A stretch of DNA of 64,000 nt from Sipunculus nudus (GCA_026874595.1 CM049317.1:20835882-20899881); one strand, 5' to 3'; shown: positions 36,225-48,632, counted from the first letter of the stretch. Notes: generated by a model not told the origin, from the sequence alone. Translations and numbers: made by a program.

Positions 36225-39200
36225 TTTTCAAACAGGTTTCGATGAAAACGATTGCGATACTTACGTCACCAAATGGTGATTCCGCAGAAAACCAATTACT
36301 ACGAGTTTATTGGAATACTGTCATACATGGGCGTTCATCCATGTTTGACAAATGTTTGTACTGATCTCTGTTTCATGGCTGATATCGACAAGTAGATAAA
36401 ATGTTATACCTACTATTCAAATACTGTAACAGCAGTAGATATATTTATGTACCATTTGTCGGGGAAAGTCTGTTTACACTTTAATGCAGTATTATTCGAA
36501 GCTTTTAATGTATCCTCCGGGTGAATAATTTATATGAAATATAACAAAGCCCTTACAACTGAAGCTTCATTAGTAAAGATCAATAGGTCAATGGGTATGA
36601 TTCTGTTTCACTTATGCTATCATGCTGAGGGATCTAACTGATGGCGATGCGTTACCATATATCACCATTGGAACCGTTGTAACATAAAAACGATGGAAAA
36701 TCAGGGTGTGGCAATACAAAGATGTCACATCCCCTTGACACTGAAAAAAAATCTTATTATTCAGCGTTTTCTTGACAAATTAATCACCATGACTCATATC
36801 GTATCATGAGTCCAAAAGCATGATTAATTTCTCCTTATTTAATGTAGGGAAGAGGCCATGTCAAATAAAAAAAATTGGTCGTATTACTCTTCTTGTGCAT
36901 GTGGCCATGGCGGATGACCTCAGGTGCAATTACCTATCCAGTCATGTTTCCAGCAGCCCAAACTTCCCAAAACCATGAAATTGTTCATCTCATGCGTGTT
37001 TTAGAGGCGACATGTCACCCTTACGATGTGTTTAAATCCAAGGCTGTTCCGCAGTATAGATCACTGGCCCTCTGGATCTCCCAACGAGATGGATTTTATG
37101 TCTAATGTTCCGCACTCACTCACAAAACTTATGGCTATGAGTCCTATCCTGCTAAACTTTGTTATATCCCAGGTATATCCTGACAAATCAAATTTGACAA
37201 ATAATAATTTAAAAAAAAACAAGGAGTTCTAAAAAGAAAACTTAAATTCCTTGATTATCCTAAAAACGGCTTCATTAAAATATTGGTTGTTGTTTGTTTT
37301 AAAACATCTCTACTAGTGCAAGTGTTCTAAAATTCCATGGTCGCCCAGCAAACTCTATATTCCATTTCCACAAATTTCATTTAACGCCAACACATTTAAA
37401 TGAAGGTGGAAGACCGGACGGACATATGAATTTCAAGAATATGAGTCAAATTATGTGTCATTCGCAGATCCACACAAGAAAGTCGCTGGACCGTCAAAAC
37501 ATAGGCACGCGTAACAAGGGGATTTTAAGGCGCAATTATTTAAAAAATAAAGACTTGTAATGTTTCAATCCTTGCACAATATAATACACCTCACTAAATA
37601 TTAGAGTTCTTTGTATCGATCCGGACATAAAACAGGCCAGATGTCTGCAAAGCAAACAAGGAAAAGGGTTTTCTTTTATGAATCGCCGGTATATGCCAAT
37701 AATCCGGAGTGTAAAGATATGTTATTTTCTTAACTCTGATTATGTTCCTGTTATCCCTGTCAGAATAGTTCTAAGAATATACGTATTGCCATCTGCATGG
37801 CTTTGGAAGAAACTTAACTGTTTCCTGTTATCCTGAACACCTATCCCCATGCAAGTTAATGAAGGCCACCGGGTCCCTTAGTGCATTAGCAACTCTATTA
37901 GTAGAGGCTGCATAATATTCCCTGCCCCCCTGGCTGAGTACAATATCGGCAAATATGTCGCCTAATAAACCCTGGAAAACATTTATGGTAACGGGTAGTT
38001 AAATTTAAAAAAGAAGAAAGCGGCATCGGTACACTTATCTGAACGCTGATGACCCAAGTGGATTGTATTTGCACTATTTTAAGAACCTTCTTGAAGTGTC
38101 ATGCAGCTAATTAGAGAGATAGGTAATGATACACTTCGGCCAAATAACTCAAAACTTGTGTCTAGAAGAGAGTGTAAGTTGATTCCCTCTCGGTGTTATA
38201 ATATGTCTTGAACGATTGTTCACCAACATTTTGTTTCACACAGATTTTCTTGTCTCCTGTTTTTAATCCAGTAAAATTAAATGAATATCCATATTCAGGC
38301 TAATATTTGTAGACTTTACTGACAATGTTCCTTGACATTTGAAAATCATGAAGACCAATTTTGACGTAGAATAAATTATGTACGTACTATTCACATATAA
38401 TTTTACAGGAGTACACATTTTTTTCCGTTTGTCGATGTAAGACCATTAACTCACTCTTGAAGTATCGGACGAACCTTTGTGCAGTCTCCTTGGCAATCAA
38501 TATAAATAAATGTAACATTATCCTCAGCTGTAACACAAGTGAAGGTAAATATGTAAAAGGGTATGATACTGTTTTTACGGAGGCTGTCATGCTGAGAGCC
38601 ATAACCGAAGGAGTTCAGTTATGATATGTTACCATTGAAGCATTTGTTACATTCAACCAACTAAAAAGCGGGCGTGGCAGTCCGAAGAGGTACCATTCTT
38701 GTACTTCGAAAAAAAATTCCGAGATATATTAAGACTCACCATAATTGACAAGTTAAAATTATAAAAAAAGTCAGAATTCTTAAAATTCATAACTTGATTA
38801 AAATATCAACTGCTTCATGAATATAATGGTTTTTGCCTCATTTACCTCAGTTTAGCAAGAATGTTCTTTTTATTCATTGTTGTCCGTCAACATTGTATAT
38901 CCAATTTTCCACATATTTAAGTAAATCATAATTGATTTTAACCTGGTCACAGTTATTCATGTAACTCCCTTTAAAAAAATATATCAAGGGCTAAACAATT
39001 TCTGAGTTTGATATGGCCAACTTTTCAAAATTGTCAAGCTTTGTCACATTTCTCAACAAAGACAAAAACTTTCAGAATTGTACAGACAGAGTGTATTGTT
39101 CTAAATCTTGTGCAATTAAACCACGTTAAAGCTTTATCATTTAACAAGTATTTGAACGTAGATTTGCACAGTGAACATATTTCGTGTAATGTTTCCTTTA

Positions 39201-39522
39201 TTTCAAGGTACACGTGACAAACAATCCTATTAAATGCTGTACTCCGTTGCTGCTGAAGTAAAATATTTTGAAAAGCTCTTCTACATACCTTTTTCCATTC
39301 TGAGTTTTTGCTTGACCGGCAACGTGTCTACGACATACATGGTACATACATAGTTATACATATAAATTGAATTACTGGCTCCCTCTAGTGCCTTCTTTAT
39401 CCAAGCTCCGCAAAATACTCTCTTTCAATTATTACAAAAACCATGCTTGTTACATAAATAGGATGAGAACAGAGATATCACACGAAAATCGTATAGATTG
39501 GCACGTGCTTGACTGTGTAAAT

Positions 39523-40190
39523 TCAAGTTAATAGGGTCAACCTGTACCATGAACCCATCCTGGATATATAAGTAGGAATGACGTCAGTTACAACACCACC
39601 TACCCAGGAAGGTATAGCTATCATGGTGCAACAGTAACCGTCGTTAAAACATATTTTATGGGGAAAAGGATGAATAATTCTGTCTTGAGTAAAACGATAG
39701 AATAAATACATCAAACTTATTTTAACGAAAAAAGACAGGCCTGTCAGTATTTAGAATATAACTGGTAATAAAAATGCCCACCTACGATTTCGAATAAACA
39801 CTTTGTAATTAAGATGCCAATCTACGATGACAGGAAAAAAGTAAATCACACACACATATATGTATATATATACATATATGACAAAAAAAAACACCCTCCA
39901 AAACAAGCATTCGGAGGAAAACATAAATTGGTTCTGATACGTACAACGGAACAACAGGTAAAATTTTGAGGTTATCACGAGAACAATCCGATCTGTTGTA
40001 ATGTCATTCGCAGACCCGCACAAGAATCTGGCTGAACCGTCAAAATACAGGCACGTGTAACAAGGGTTTTTCTCAAGCGTCCTCAAAGCGAAAACAAGGG
40101 CATTAGTTTTATGTCACCGATTTCAGCCAATGACAGCGATGACAACTATATGATATTTTGAAAGACTGAATATGTTCTTGTTATTCCTGT
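39523..40190 (-). pseudogene. Old GPCR relic in unit 3
   Basis: Third equivalent of the relic. The TM4/ECL2 frame is at about 39560-39714 and KTNALVFAL at about 40087-40113. Spacing between the parts is inflated as in the other units. Confidence 0.78.
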
Positions 40191-43100
40191 TAGAATAGCT
40201 CCTTTTATACTCAAATTCCCATCTGCTGGGCTTTTTCTTGAAACTTTAGTATATCCTGTCATTTTTTTAATTTTTTTTACCTGCATAGCCTTTGCCTTAA
40301 AAGGAAATAATTATCCGTATTAAAAGCCTGTGATATAGGCGCAAATTTCTGCAGTCCTATATTCTGATGCTGAATTTGACTATTTAATGCTAATGTTATA
40401 AGTCCGTAGGTAGTTTAATTGATAAATAGTTACCGGCATTAGTGTACATATCTTTTCCATCATTAGCTGTGCTAACAGAAATTGTTTGTATTTGTACTGT
40501 TATAACAACCATAAAGTGTGGTACCTCTAACTATGGAGATAGGTTGATAAACATTGGCCAGCAGAAACCGACGTGTAGGAGGGTAAGCGTGATTCCCTCT
40601 CAGCGTTATAATATGCCGTGAATATATTATTCACCACACGTTAGTGTCAAAGAGGTTCTCATATCCAATATTTTAAAGTTAAATGACCGTATCCATATTC
40701 AGGCTTATTTTCATAAACCTTACTGACAATGCCCTTCGACCTTTGGATAAAATGACGGCTAGATCCAAAGATTTTTTTCGGCAATGCCAATGTAACATTT
40801 TTAACATAATTTACAAAACAAATAATTGATGCTCTTTATTTTTCTTATTTATTCTTATGCTAAAAATATGATCAATGTGCAATGAATCATATACTAAGCT
40901 ACATCTTAAACATTTCTACGGCTATGATACATAAATATAGGTAATTCTGACCTAATGTGGAGTTTGCATGATGAATTTACCTGACACTATCTGCATATTA
41001 AGTTAAAATTATAAAGTTCGTTTACATCCGCAAAACGAAGGGCTGAATAATCTTTACCTATTCATTATTTCAATCGTATTTGTAAATATAAATAGCGTAA
41101 CATTTATGAATTAATAATTGATGCCCTTTTCTCTCATCTACTCTACTGCTTAAAATAATATTAATGTTCCATTAATCATGTGCTCAGCTTTATCCAAAAC
41201 ACTTCTTAGGCTTTGATACATAAATGTAGCTCACAGTGACCTAATGTGGAGTTTGCGTGACAGATTTACAAGGACCTCTCTGTATATTTAGTTAAAATTA
41301 AACCGTTCAGTCTGTTTAGTATATATAAAATAGCTATTTTCACTTTCTGTTCTTGAACTAGAGTTGTAGGTTCTTTCGTAAAACAACCATGGTTCCTGTA
41401 CGTAATTTTGCAAAAACTCTACACTGCCCGGATGATAAGAGTTCCCTCAGGTTGGTCCTCTTTGAATGTACTTGTTTCTGTTTAAACAGTTGACATATTT
41501 TGACATTTTTACTTCTCACTAGAGTAGCTGATATAGGAAATAATAAATTATTCCGACAATCAGAACTATCCTTTTTCAATATGTTAACTTCTTATTTGCA
41601 AATATGTTTTTGCTTCGGGAACCCAAACGCAATTTTAATTTAAGCAAAACATCGCATTGTCATACGGTATTTTATAAGTCATACTTTAGCTAATGTTCTT
41701 TTATTCAATAGAATATCAAGTAGCAGGCAATTAATCAACATTTCTTCAATCACACGATGTTCAACAGCATAGATTTTTTTTTTTTTGTAGAAGAAGCCGC
41801 TTCCATTCTATTGTGCTTCAATAATTTATAAATCGTGCATTGCTTATAAAGTGACCTTGAGTAATGGCCCCGATAATGCCTATTAAAAATATTAAACCAT
41901 GGTGAAATATATTTTTAAAGGAATTAAATTATATGGCTTTATGTCGAAAGGGGATATATATCACAAAGGTAGGTGTTAGCATTACAACACCTGACCATTT
42001 CTTCACCGTACGGTGAACCGTTCATCTACTCAAATTTACAATATTACAATTATTGTTCGGTGACCTGGACGACTTTTGTATGGATGTAAAAATTCAAAAT
42101 CAAAATGTATTACCTATCAAAGAAATAAGTCTTCTGCTTACGTTGCATACGCACCTGCTCGCCAAAAACTACTTTTTTTATCAAGTATTGAGTAAGGGGG
42201 ATGCGGAGTACTGTAAATATATTTACATATCAATGCTTCTTTAATAATTAACATTGAGTGGTTATTTACACAAATTAAATCAAGCCAATACAAAACAATG
42301 GATACAGGTGCATATTACCCGTCCCTTGCACAATTTGATCGTCTGAATTTAGCTCCAAATATTTTATTTAGATCCGTAGTCTAAATCTGTAGTATTTGTT
42401 ACACAAAGTTAAAAAAAGTCGTACTTAAGGAATAACTGGAGGTATAGATAGCTTGATAATCTTTATATGTGTCTGCTTATGTAATTTCACTTTACACATA
42501 AGTGGCGATAGTGTTAGTGATTCATACTTTTCTTCATAATGTTCACTCTATTATATTAACTTTAGAATAACACATGTTATAAAAATTTTAAACAGCTAAT
42601 CTAAATATCCGCTTTATAGTAATTCATCTGAATGTGCTTTTCCTAAGGTCACAATGCAATGTTATAAAAAGCAAAGGTGACCTGGATTCCACAGAACATA
42701 ATTAAATTCTAAAGGTGTTAACGTTGAAAGTCGTTTGGTTACGAAACCGTTCCTTTTATATTTTTCCTGGCGTCTCAGATAATAAGTCCATTTATTATTT
42801 CCATTTTTTTTTCTTTTTTTTTTTTCATAGACCCCAAACAGAAAGTACCGAAAAGCCACATAAATAAGCAATTTTAACTTAAGTGATCGAGAAATTAACA
42901 AGAAAGGTGCTCTTCATATATTGGTTTCGGAAGGTACATATACCCATATCAGAACATAAAACAAATGTATTTTTCTTCAACGAGATCGATATATCATACA
43001 AGTAATACTATACCTTTGTATTTATCATTCTTTAATGCCAGGATTGACAGACATGTAAAATGTTCTAAGTATACAAGAAACACATTTTATATCAAATATA

Positions 43101-43303
43101 AAATGTATAAGGTACGAATATAACGCATCATGCATCCGCTTTGATGATCACTGTATTTTTTCGGCAACCCCTATCGTAAATAACTGATGTATTATAGCAT
43201 TGTTTGGAAAAATTAAACAAAAGATATTTCCCGATTTTTATCATTTTTGTTGATGTATACATATTGTTCCTTGCATAATCAAATAGTAACGGTTCCGTTA
43301 TTC

Positions 43304-44202
43304 TTAACTAGACCAGGGCTGTTCACTTTTACAGTACAGTAATTTTTTGTAAGCTATTTTGAAATCCTTGGATTTCCAAGCATAAATAAAGATGTTGACA
43401 GCAGAATTGGCTGTTGCCAATGAGAGAGATATGGTATTAAGATATATACCAACATAATCAAAGTCAAAACCCGCCCAGTACAAAAAAAACTGCAAGCAAA
43501 CTGTGGTGTCCAGCTGATGAAGAAGGCGATAACGACAGGCAAGAATACCTTCACAGATTTCATTTTTCCATTTGCGCTTCTAAATTCCTCCTGTGACTGG
43601 CATCTTATCTTCCTTAACTGTGCTCTGGCAGCCAAGACTATTTGAACGTAGATATATATTTGGCAAAATCCATTTAAAATATACAGAGCAGCAAATATGT
43701 ACACAAGCGTCCCCGCGTACGATCTTATCCGGCTTCCGAGGACATGAGCAGGAATAATGCCAAGTGCGACATATAGCAACCAAGGTAAAGCAATCGTTCC
43801 ACCAACGGTTTTCTTGGTTAGAAGTCTGTTATATTTCAAAGGATGAAAAATATATATGTATCTCTCCAGTGAAATCATCAAGAGGGTTGAAACAGACACA
43901 AAGTAACATTGTCCTAAATATTGGGAAAAGATGATGTAATGTTCGCCTACAGATCCAAATATACATGTGATAGGCAGTGACGAAAGGGTTAAAATGCCAA
44001 CACCAAAATCTGCACAGCTCAAAGCAAAAACCAACGCATTTGTCTTTGTTCTCAGTCGAATATATTTTATAATGACGATGATTGTCACAACGTTTCCAAC
44101 TACAGCGCAAAATCCAAAAACAGCTTGGAGAGTGTCTCCAAGGATCTTTACATTATTGTCCGAATAATTGATGGAAACATTGACACTTCTGTTATCGGCC
44201 AT
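43304..44202 (-). pseudogene. Class A GPCR type B3, frameshifted near TM7
   Basis: From the ATG at 44202 the reading is intact through TM1-TM6 (ERY box, SWTP present) and closely matches B1 and B2. At 43482-43489 the plus strand has eight A where B2 has six; the two extra bases shift the frame just after SWTPQFACSF. The original frame then runs to a stop at 43354 without TM7. The correct TM7 (NSAVNIFIY) and SEQPWSS tail are still open in another frame down to 43304. Apart from this slip the gene looks as sound as its neighbours. It is either a very young pseudogene or a homopolymer error in the assembly. Confidence 0.85.
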
Positions 44203-44880
44203 GCTTTGTCCCTATATTTTTGTTATTCTAATAGTTTTTCCTCGCATACATTCCTTAATGACGGATTACACCTTTCAAGTGACAATAATATAAAGTCATA
44301 TGCCCACTATGATTAATACCGGGGTCCCATTAACTAGTTTTACTTTTAATTATAATGTTATGATTTATTCCATCAGTCTCTCTGTGGGATCCCATTTTTG
44401 GCGCAAGGCGGATAGAATAAAACCCGTCCACATGAGATACAATCAATTTCCATTAACTTGTATATCTCCATGTTCGTTTGTCATATCACATACTCCCATC
44501 AATGTTTATTCGCGTTACAGATAATATGTCATAAAGCAGACGCCATTAACGCCACCACACCGGGCACTATCTTTGTTTCTCATAAACAGGAATCGGATAC
44601 AACTGTGACCATAACATTACAAGCAAATTTAATCTAAACGGCACTGTTAATCTACACCCCTTTTAGCAGGCCTGGGCGGAGTCCTATATAAAAGTGCATT
44701 ATTCTGAAGGTAATATACCGAGTAATCTCAGTTCAGAGGAATTGAACGCAATGTATGGACATGACACATTTCTTCTTATATTTTCTGACGAAATGCGTAA
44801 TACATATGATTAAAACGCACCTTGGTAACTCACAACGCCCTTGCATAGTGCAAGGTGAAGCTGCAGCCGCTTTATTCCTA
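44203..44880 (-). promoter_or_regulatory. Conserved 5' flank of type B3
   Basis: Same flank as B1 and B2, with TATATAAA at 44685-44692, but with a small insertion just before GGCGGAGTCC and a deletion just after the element. Confidence 0.3.
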
Positions 44881-45215
44881 CATTTCAAAAGAAAGAAAGA
44901 ATAATAAAAAAACACGCTTTTAATCAATTTAAAAATTGTATCGAACAAGGGTCAAGATAAAAGGGAAAGACCTTAGTGCTGGTTATTTATCAACCCCTCA
45001 TTAACACTTAACACAAGCGACTCTCTGATTGGCATAAAAAGTATCTTAACATTTTGTTTGTAATACATTGATTTAATTTAACTTTACACTGAATTTGACA
45101 TACATGCGGACTATGCGGCAAATGTGTCTACAAAATGATGACTTTACCGTAATTGTCGTACGGTTAAATAAGTATATTTGTATACTGGGGATACGCCGTA
45201 CATTTTCAAATGGTA

Positions 45216-45545
45216 TTTCCGACCGTTCTGACCGACACAACATGAGACAAAAATCACGCCAAATCATTCTTCAACCATCTATTTTGGGGCCAGATGCACA
45301 ATGACACTGTCCCTGTGGTGGCCCCTACCTCGAACCAAAGTTGAATTAAACAAATCAAAGTTTAATCCTTCCTGCATTATGAATCACTGTTCTTCTAGTT
45401 GCACTTGCAAGCCTATCTTCAATTGTAAAGTTGAACTTGCATTAAGTGACCAGTACGGGTGGAAAAGCAAAAACTGCTTTGAACTACACAGAAATGTCTG
45501 CGTCCACCCCGGATCCATGGAATTGAACATTATTTAATTCTGAAG
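45216..45545. other. Unique sequence between unit 3 and a GPCR relic
   Basis: This stretch does not match units 1 or 2. A 78-codon plus-strand frame (45301-45537) contains about eight Cys but has no signal peptide, recognised domain or splice context, so it is not called as a gene. Confidence 0.45.
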
Positions 45546-45559
45546 CTTGTATTGTAAAA

Positions 45560-45905
45560 CTTGCCTAAACCAGGGTTGTTCTCCTTCAAAATGAAGTAAT
45601 TTTTTGTACGCTATTTTGAATATCTTGGACTTCTAAGCATAGATGCTTATGTTGAACGCAAATTGGCTGTTGCAACTGAGATAGATATGGCGATAAGATA
45701 TATACCATCTTTGTCTAACCAAACACCTGACCAATATAAACAAGGACATCGATTTACGGTGTACAGCTGCGGAGGTAAGGGACATTAACAGGCTAGATTA
45801 CCATCACAGATCGCATTGTTTCCATTTTTGCTCTAAATTCCTCCTTTGACTGTCATCTTATGTGTTTGAGCTATGCTCTGGCAGCCATGACTATTGACGA
45901 AACCA

Positions 45906-45907
<2 letters not shown>
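45560..45907 (-). pseudogene. Type B-like GPCR relic, carboxy-terminal half, cut by a microsatellite
   Basis: Aligns with the 3' half of the type B genes: the stop region (ACCAGGGTTGTTC), the TM7 stretch (TTGGCTGTTGC...GATATGG), then degraded TM6 and the ICL3 region (AAATTCCTCCT.TGACTG.CATCTTATGTG). Several indels destroy the frame. Homology stops where the long AT microsatellite begins at 45908, and the amino-terminal half is not found beyond it. Confidence 0.85.
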
Positions 45908-45980
<73 letters not shown>

Positions 45981-46008
45981 AAACGTACATACATTTATAT
46001 ATATATAC

Positions 46009-46039
<31 letters not shown>
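45908..46039. repeat. Long (AT)n microsatellite in two blocks
   Basis: About 70 bp of pure AT (45908-45978), a short bridge with ACGTACATAC, then a second AT block to 46039. Confidence 0.95.
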
Positions 46040-46042
<3 letters not shown>

Positions 46043-46060
46043 GGAAAAGATAGTCATTGA

Positions 46061-46108
46061 CGGTATACCATTTCCATCTAAAAAAACATTGAACCAGTAT
46101 GGCTATTT

Positions 46109-46139
<31 letters not shown>

Positions 46140-46509
46140 TACCGAAAATTGGAAGACCGTGGGTTTGATCCTCAGCTTTAGTGAACCGACTTTTTTGTGT
46201 AAACCATTTTCATCTATACACAATGAACCAGCATGGCTATTCAAACATCTATATATAATATATGCCGCACACCATACAAGTCCATTAGTCTCAATGCTGC
46301 ATGCAATGTCGCCGTGCCTTTGCCGTTATTTTACCGGTTCCTATAAATTTTACAAATACACAGAGGGGAAGGGAATCTGGAGTAGCCAAGTGGTTGAGGC
46401 ACTCGAAATCGGAAGATTATCACCTTCAGTGAACCGACTTTCCTTTGTATACCATTTCCATCTACATGTACAATAAACTAGGATGGCTGTTCATACATAC
46501 GTATATATA
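46061..46509. repeat. Three SINE-like copies sharing one 3' tail
   Basis: The tail TACCATTT(C/T)CATCTA...A(A/T)GAACCAG-like...ATGGCT(A/G)TTCA is present at about 46061-46109, 46198-46250 and 46458-46500. Ahead of copy 3, GTAGCCAAGTGGTTGAGGCAC resembles a tRNA A box. Ahead of copy 2, GTGGGTTTGATCC resembles a B box. These are hallmarks of tRNA-derived SINEs, here degraded and partly stacked. A GATA microsatellite at 46110-46139 separates copies 1 and 2. Confidence 0.65.
46110..46139. repeat. (GATA)n microsatellite
   Basis: Seven or so uninterrupted AGAT/GATA units. Confidence 0.95.
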
Positions 46510-47079
46510 TAAATGATTTATTATTTTGGCTGACACTGTCACAGGGACACAATCATCAGACCTTTCCCTCGACTGCTGAAAGTCTCAGATCTGACTTTCA
46601 CAATATACCAATTAAATTAAAAAATTCTTCATTTCTGTTTGCAAGGCACTAAAAACGTGGCTTAGGCTAAGGCCGTAAGGGGCAGACATTCATGCTTTTT
46701 ATGCTATGCAGTCATGCTTTTTATGCTCTATCTCATGAGTTTATGGGCACAACTTTGTTCAGAGCATATTGTAATTCTGGCCGTTAAGGCAATTTTTTTT
46801 TAATTTGTGTCCACCTACAAACAAGAAGGAAAATAATATCATGTTTAAACAAATCTTTTGTGTATAATACCAACCTCTCCCTTTTTCGAAGTTAGATATT
46901 TCTCACCAGAGATGTTCATTATATTTTTTTAAATAAAAAAATCGGATTTTTTATTTAAATAAGATTTTAAAAAAAATTAAATCAATTGTTTTTATTTTTT
47001 TTAAATTAAATAATAATGGTCATATTTCACAAAATGTAAACTGTATTTAGACTACTTTTAGACCACTTAAGAAAGGATT
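46510..47079. other. Intergenic AT-rich DNA
   Basis: Low-complexity A/T-rich sequence, with short repeats of CATGCTTTTTATGCT near 46690-46725. No gene seen. Confidence 0.5.
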
Positions 47080-47322
47080 TTAGCTCTGCTGACTATAAGT
47101 CATCTGAGCTATAGTTATAGTATAGTCATGGTCCTTTGTTGGTGGTCCATCCGGCTCGCAGGGCGTAAACAGGGCACGTTTTGAAACCGTTGGACCTACA
47201 AATCCAAATATTGCATACAGGTAGATGACAACAAAATCTCCTACCATACCAAATATTGGGTCACTTGGTTTTTGTTCCCCAAAGATATTAAGGAAAAACC
47301 TAAATTTTTCATTTAAACCCAT
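47080..47322 (-). CDS. Candidate 80-residue single-helix membrane protein, unrecognised
   Basis: An 80-codon frame with a favourable start context (AACAATGG). Residues about 27-45 (MVGDFVVIYLYAIFGFVG) form one plausible membrane helix, and the amino part is Phe-rich and basic. It is more protein-like in composition than the other short frames in the area. No paralogue, splice partner or named family is recognised. It could be an exon, a microprotein or chance. Confidence 0.25.
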   Translation of the reverse strand: MGLNEKFRFFLNIFGEQKPSDPIFGMVGDFVVIYLYAIFGFVGPTVSKRALFTPCEPDGPPTKDHDYTITIAQMTYSQQS

Positions 47323-47614
47323 TGTTACACTTCAAGACTGCTTAATATCAACTCCACTGATATTTTTTATAAGTTTTGATATACATATTCTTCTATACAT
47401 TTGATATGTACATACCAGAAATGAGGGTAGTAATTTTTTTATGTTACGGGCCAAAAATAATGCACTTTGTAAAAATTAGGAAATTTATTAACCCATAAAA
47501 CATGAGAATTGCTGGAGCTAGAGACTTTTTTTCAGTGATGTAACTTTATTTAATCAAGATTCCACTCACTGATAGTTTGAACTGCTGTTTAAATCATTTT
47601 TGTATTCTTTGCAG

Positions 47615-47736
47615 GCTTTCGTCTTATGCATAACAGTGGAACACCTGGCTGGGAGAATGAAAAATGTTATGATGTGGATCATCATCTACCCAGGGGCAAG
47701 AAAAAGAAGCTTTTCTTAACTGTATATAATAAATAA
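47615..47736 (+). CDS. Candidate terminal coding exon, unrecognised
   Basis: A strong acceptor (TTTTGTATTCTTTGCAG) is followed by about 40 open codons in one frame, a stop (TAA, 47734-47736), and overlapping AATAAA signals at 47728-47737. The predicted end includes GWENEKCYDVDHHLPRGKKK, with a basic KKKK cluster. No upstream exon on the plus strand was found within reach. It may be the 3' end of a small gene or a processed fragment of an element. Confidence 0.35.
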
Positions 47737-47869
47737 AATTATGTTATACACATTGAAAGGTATGTGTTTTTCAATTATTTTGAAATTGGTGTAAAAGAGA
47801 ATGCTGCTGAGTGGGCCCTAATACAAAAAAAAAACTTGATGTGATGTGATGTGAACATCTATAAACAAG

Positions 47870-48335
47870 GATCTGCTCCAAGGGAGTACTGCTCCAGGGG
47901 AGCAGAGCACACAGTTCTGCTCTAGAAGAGTACTGCTCCTGGACAGCACAGATGACTGCTCCAGGAAAGCACTGCTGTAGGAGAGCACTGCTCCAGCAGA
48001 GCACATATCTGCTCCAGGAGAGCATACTGCTCAGGTTCTGCTGAAGAACTGCTCAATATCTGCTTCTGATATGCAAATAGGCCTGCTCACTTGGAGCACT
48101 AATTTAAATAATTGGAACCGCTCAATTTGTGCTGAAACCGCTGCTCAAAATCTGCTGCGTAATACATGGTACCTGGTAAGTGTGAAGCAGACTTTCAGCA
48201 TATAATCCATAGGTCTTGGAGCACATATACAGCATATGCTGTAACTGTGCTGAATAACTGCTGCAGATCTGCTGGAAACACTGCTCTGGCTATCTGCTGA
48301 AAAACTGCTTCAAATATGCTGTAAAACTGCTGAAT
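47870..48335. repeat. Decayed CTGCT-based tandem array
   Basis: CTGCTCCAGGAGAGCA and variants repeat every 20-30 bp from 47872 to 48025, then loosen into scattered CTGCT(G) words to about 48335. The core is near-palindromic (TGCTCC...GGAGAGCA). Open frames here (Leu/Ser/Cys-rich) are products of the repeat. Confidence 0.8.
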
Positions 48336-48521
48336 TTTGGTAGGGGTATAGCTGAAGTTTTTATTTTATGCGGCCGGTGCAGTTGATGTTAATTCTATTC
48401 TTGCTCTTGTAAGGTGTTACAGGCTGGGAACGCTATCAGTTAGATGGTTTTGAATTCTGTAATTTATGTTAATATATTCCTTGTTGCTTAGCCACTGCCT
48501 TGTGTTTTGTTGTGTGCCTGA

Positions 48522-48632
48522 ATGACAAACGATGAAGGCGCAATTAAAAAAACATCATCTCTACCTTACCTTGTCAACGAAAGGCAACCCTCTCCTTCAG
48601 TTGTTAAGGGCAGGCTTCTTTCTCGTGCACCG
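48522..48632 (+). CDS. Candidate first coding exon, unrecognised
   Basis: ATG at 48522 is followed by 37 open codons ending at a strong donor (ACCG|GTAAGTGG, phase 0). The peptide is polar, with SSLPYLVNERQPSPS in its middle. No following exon on the plus strand was identified. Support is the donor and composition only. Confidence 0.25.

Larger units (their letters stand above)
36075..45215. repeat. Segmental duplication unit 3 (about 9.1 kb, incomplete)
   Basis: Third direct copy, opening with the type A stub. It ends at CATTTTCAAATGGTA (45215), where units 1 and 2 continue for about another 700 bp. It holds the relic near 39.5-40.2 kb and the frameshifted B3 receptor. A local loss near 38975 and small indels distinguish it. 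Confidence 0.95.

Noticed and set aside
45301-45537. Cys-rich 78-residue plus-strand frame as a possible secreted peptide
   Set aside because: No signal peptide, no regular Cys spacing of a known family, and no transcript features.
47771-48025. Leu/Ser/Cys-rich minus-strand frames
   Set aside because: They are direct translations of the CTGCT-type tandem array.
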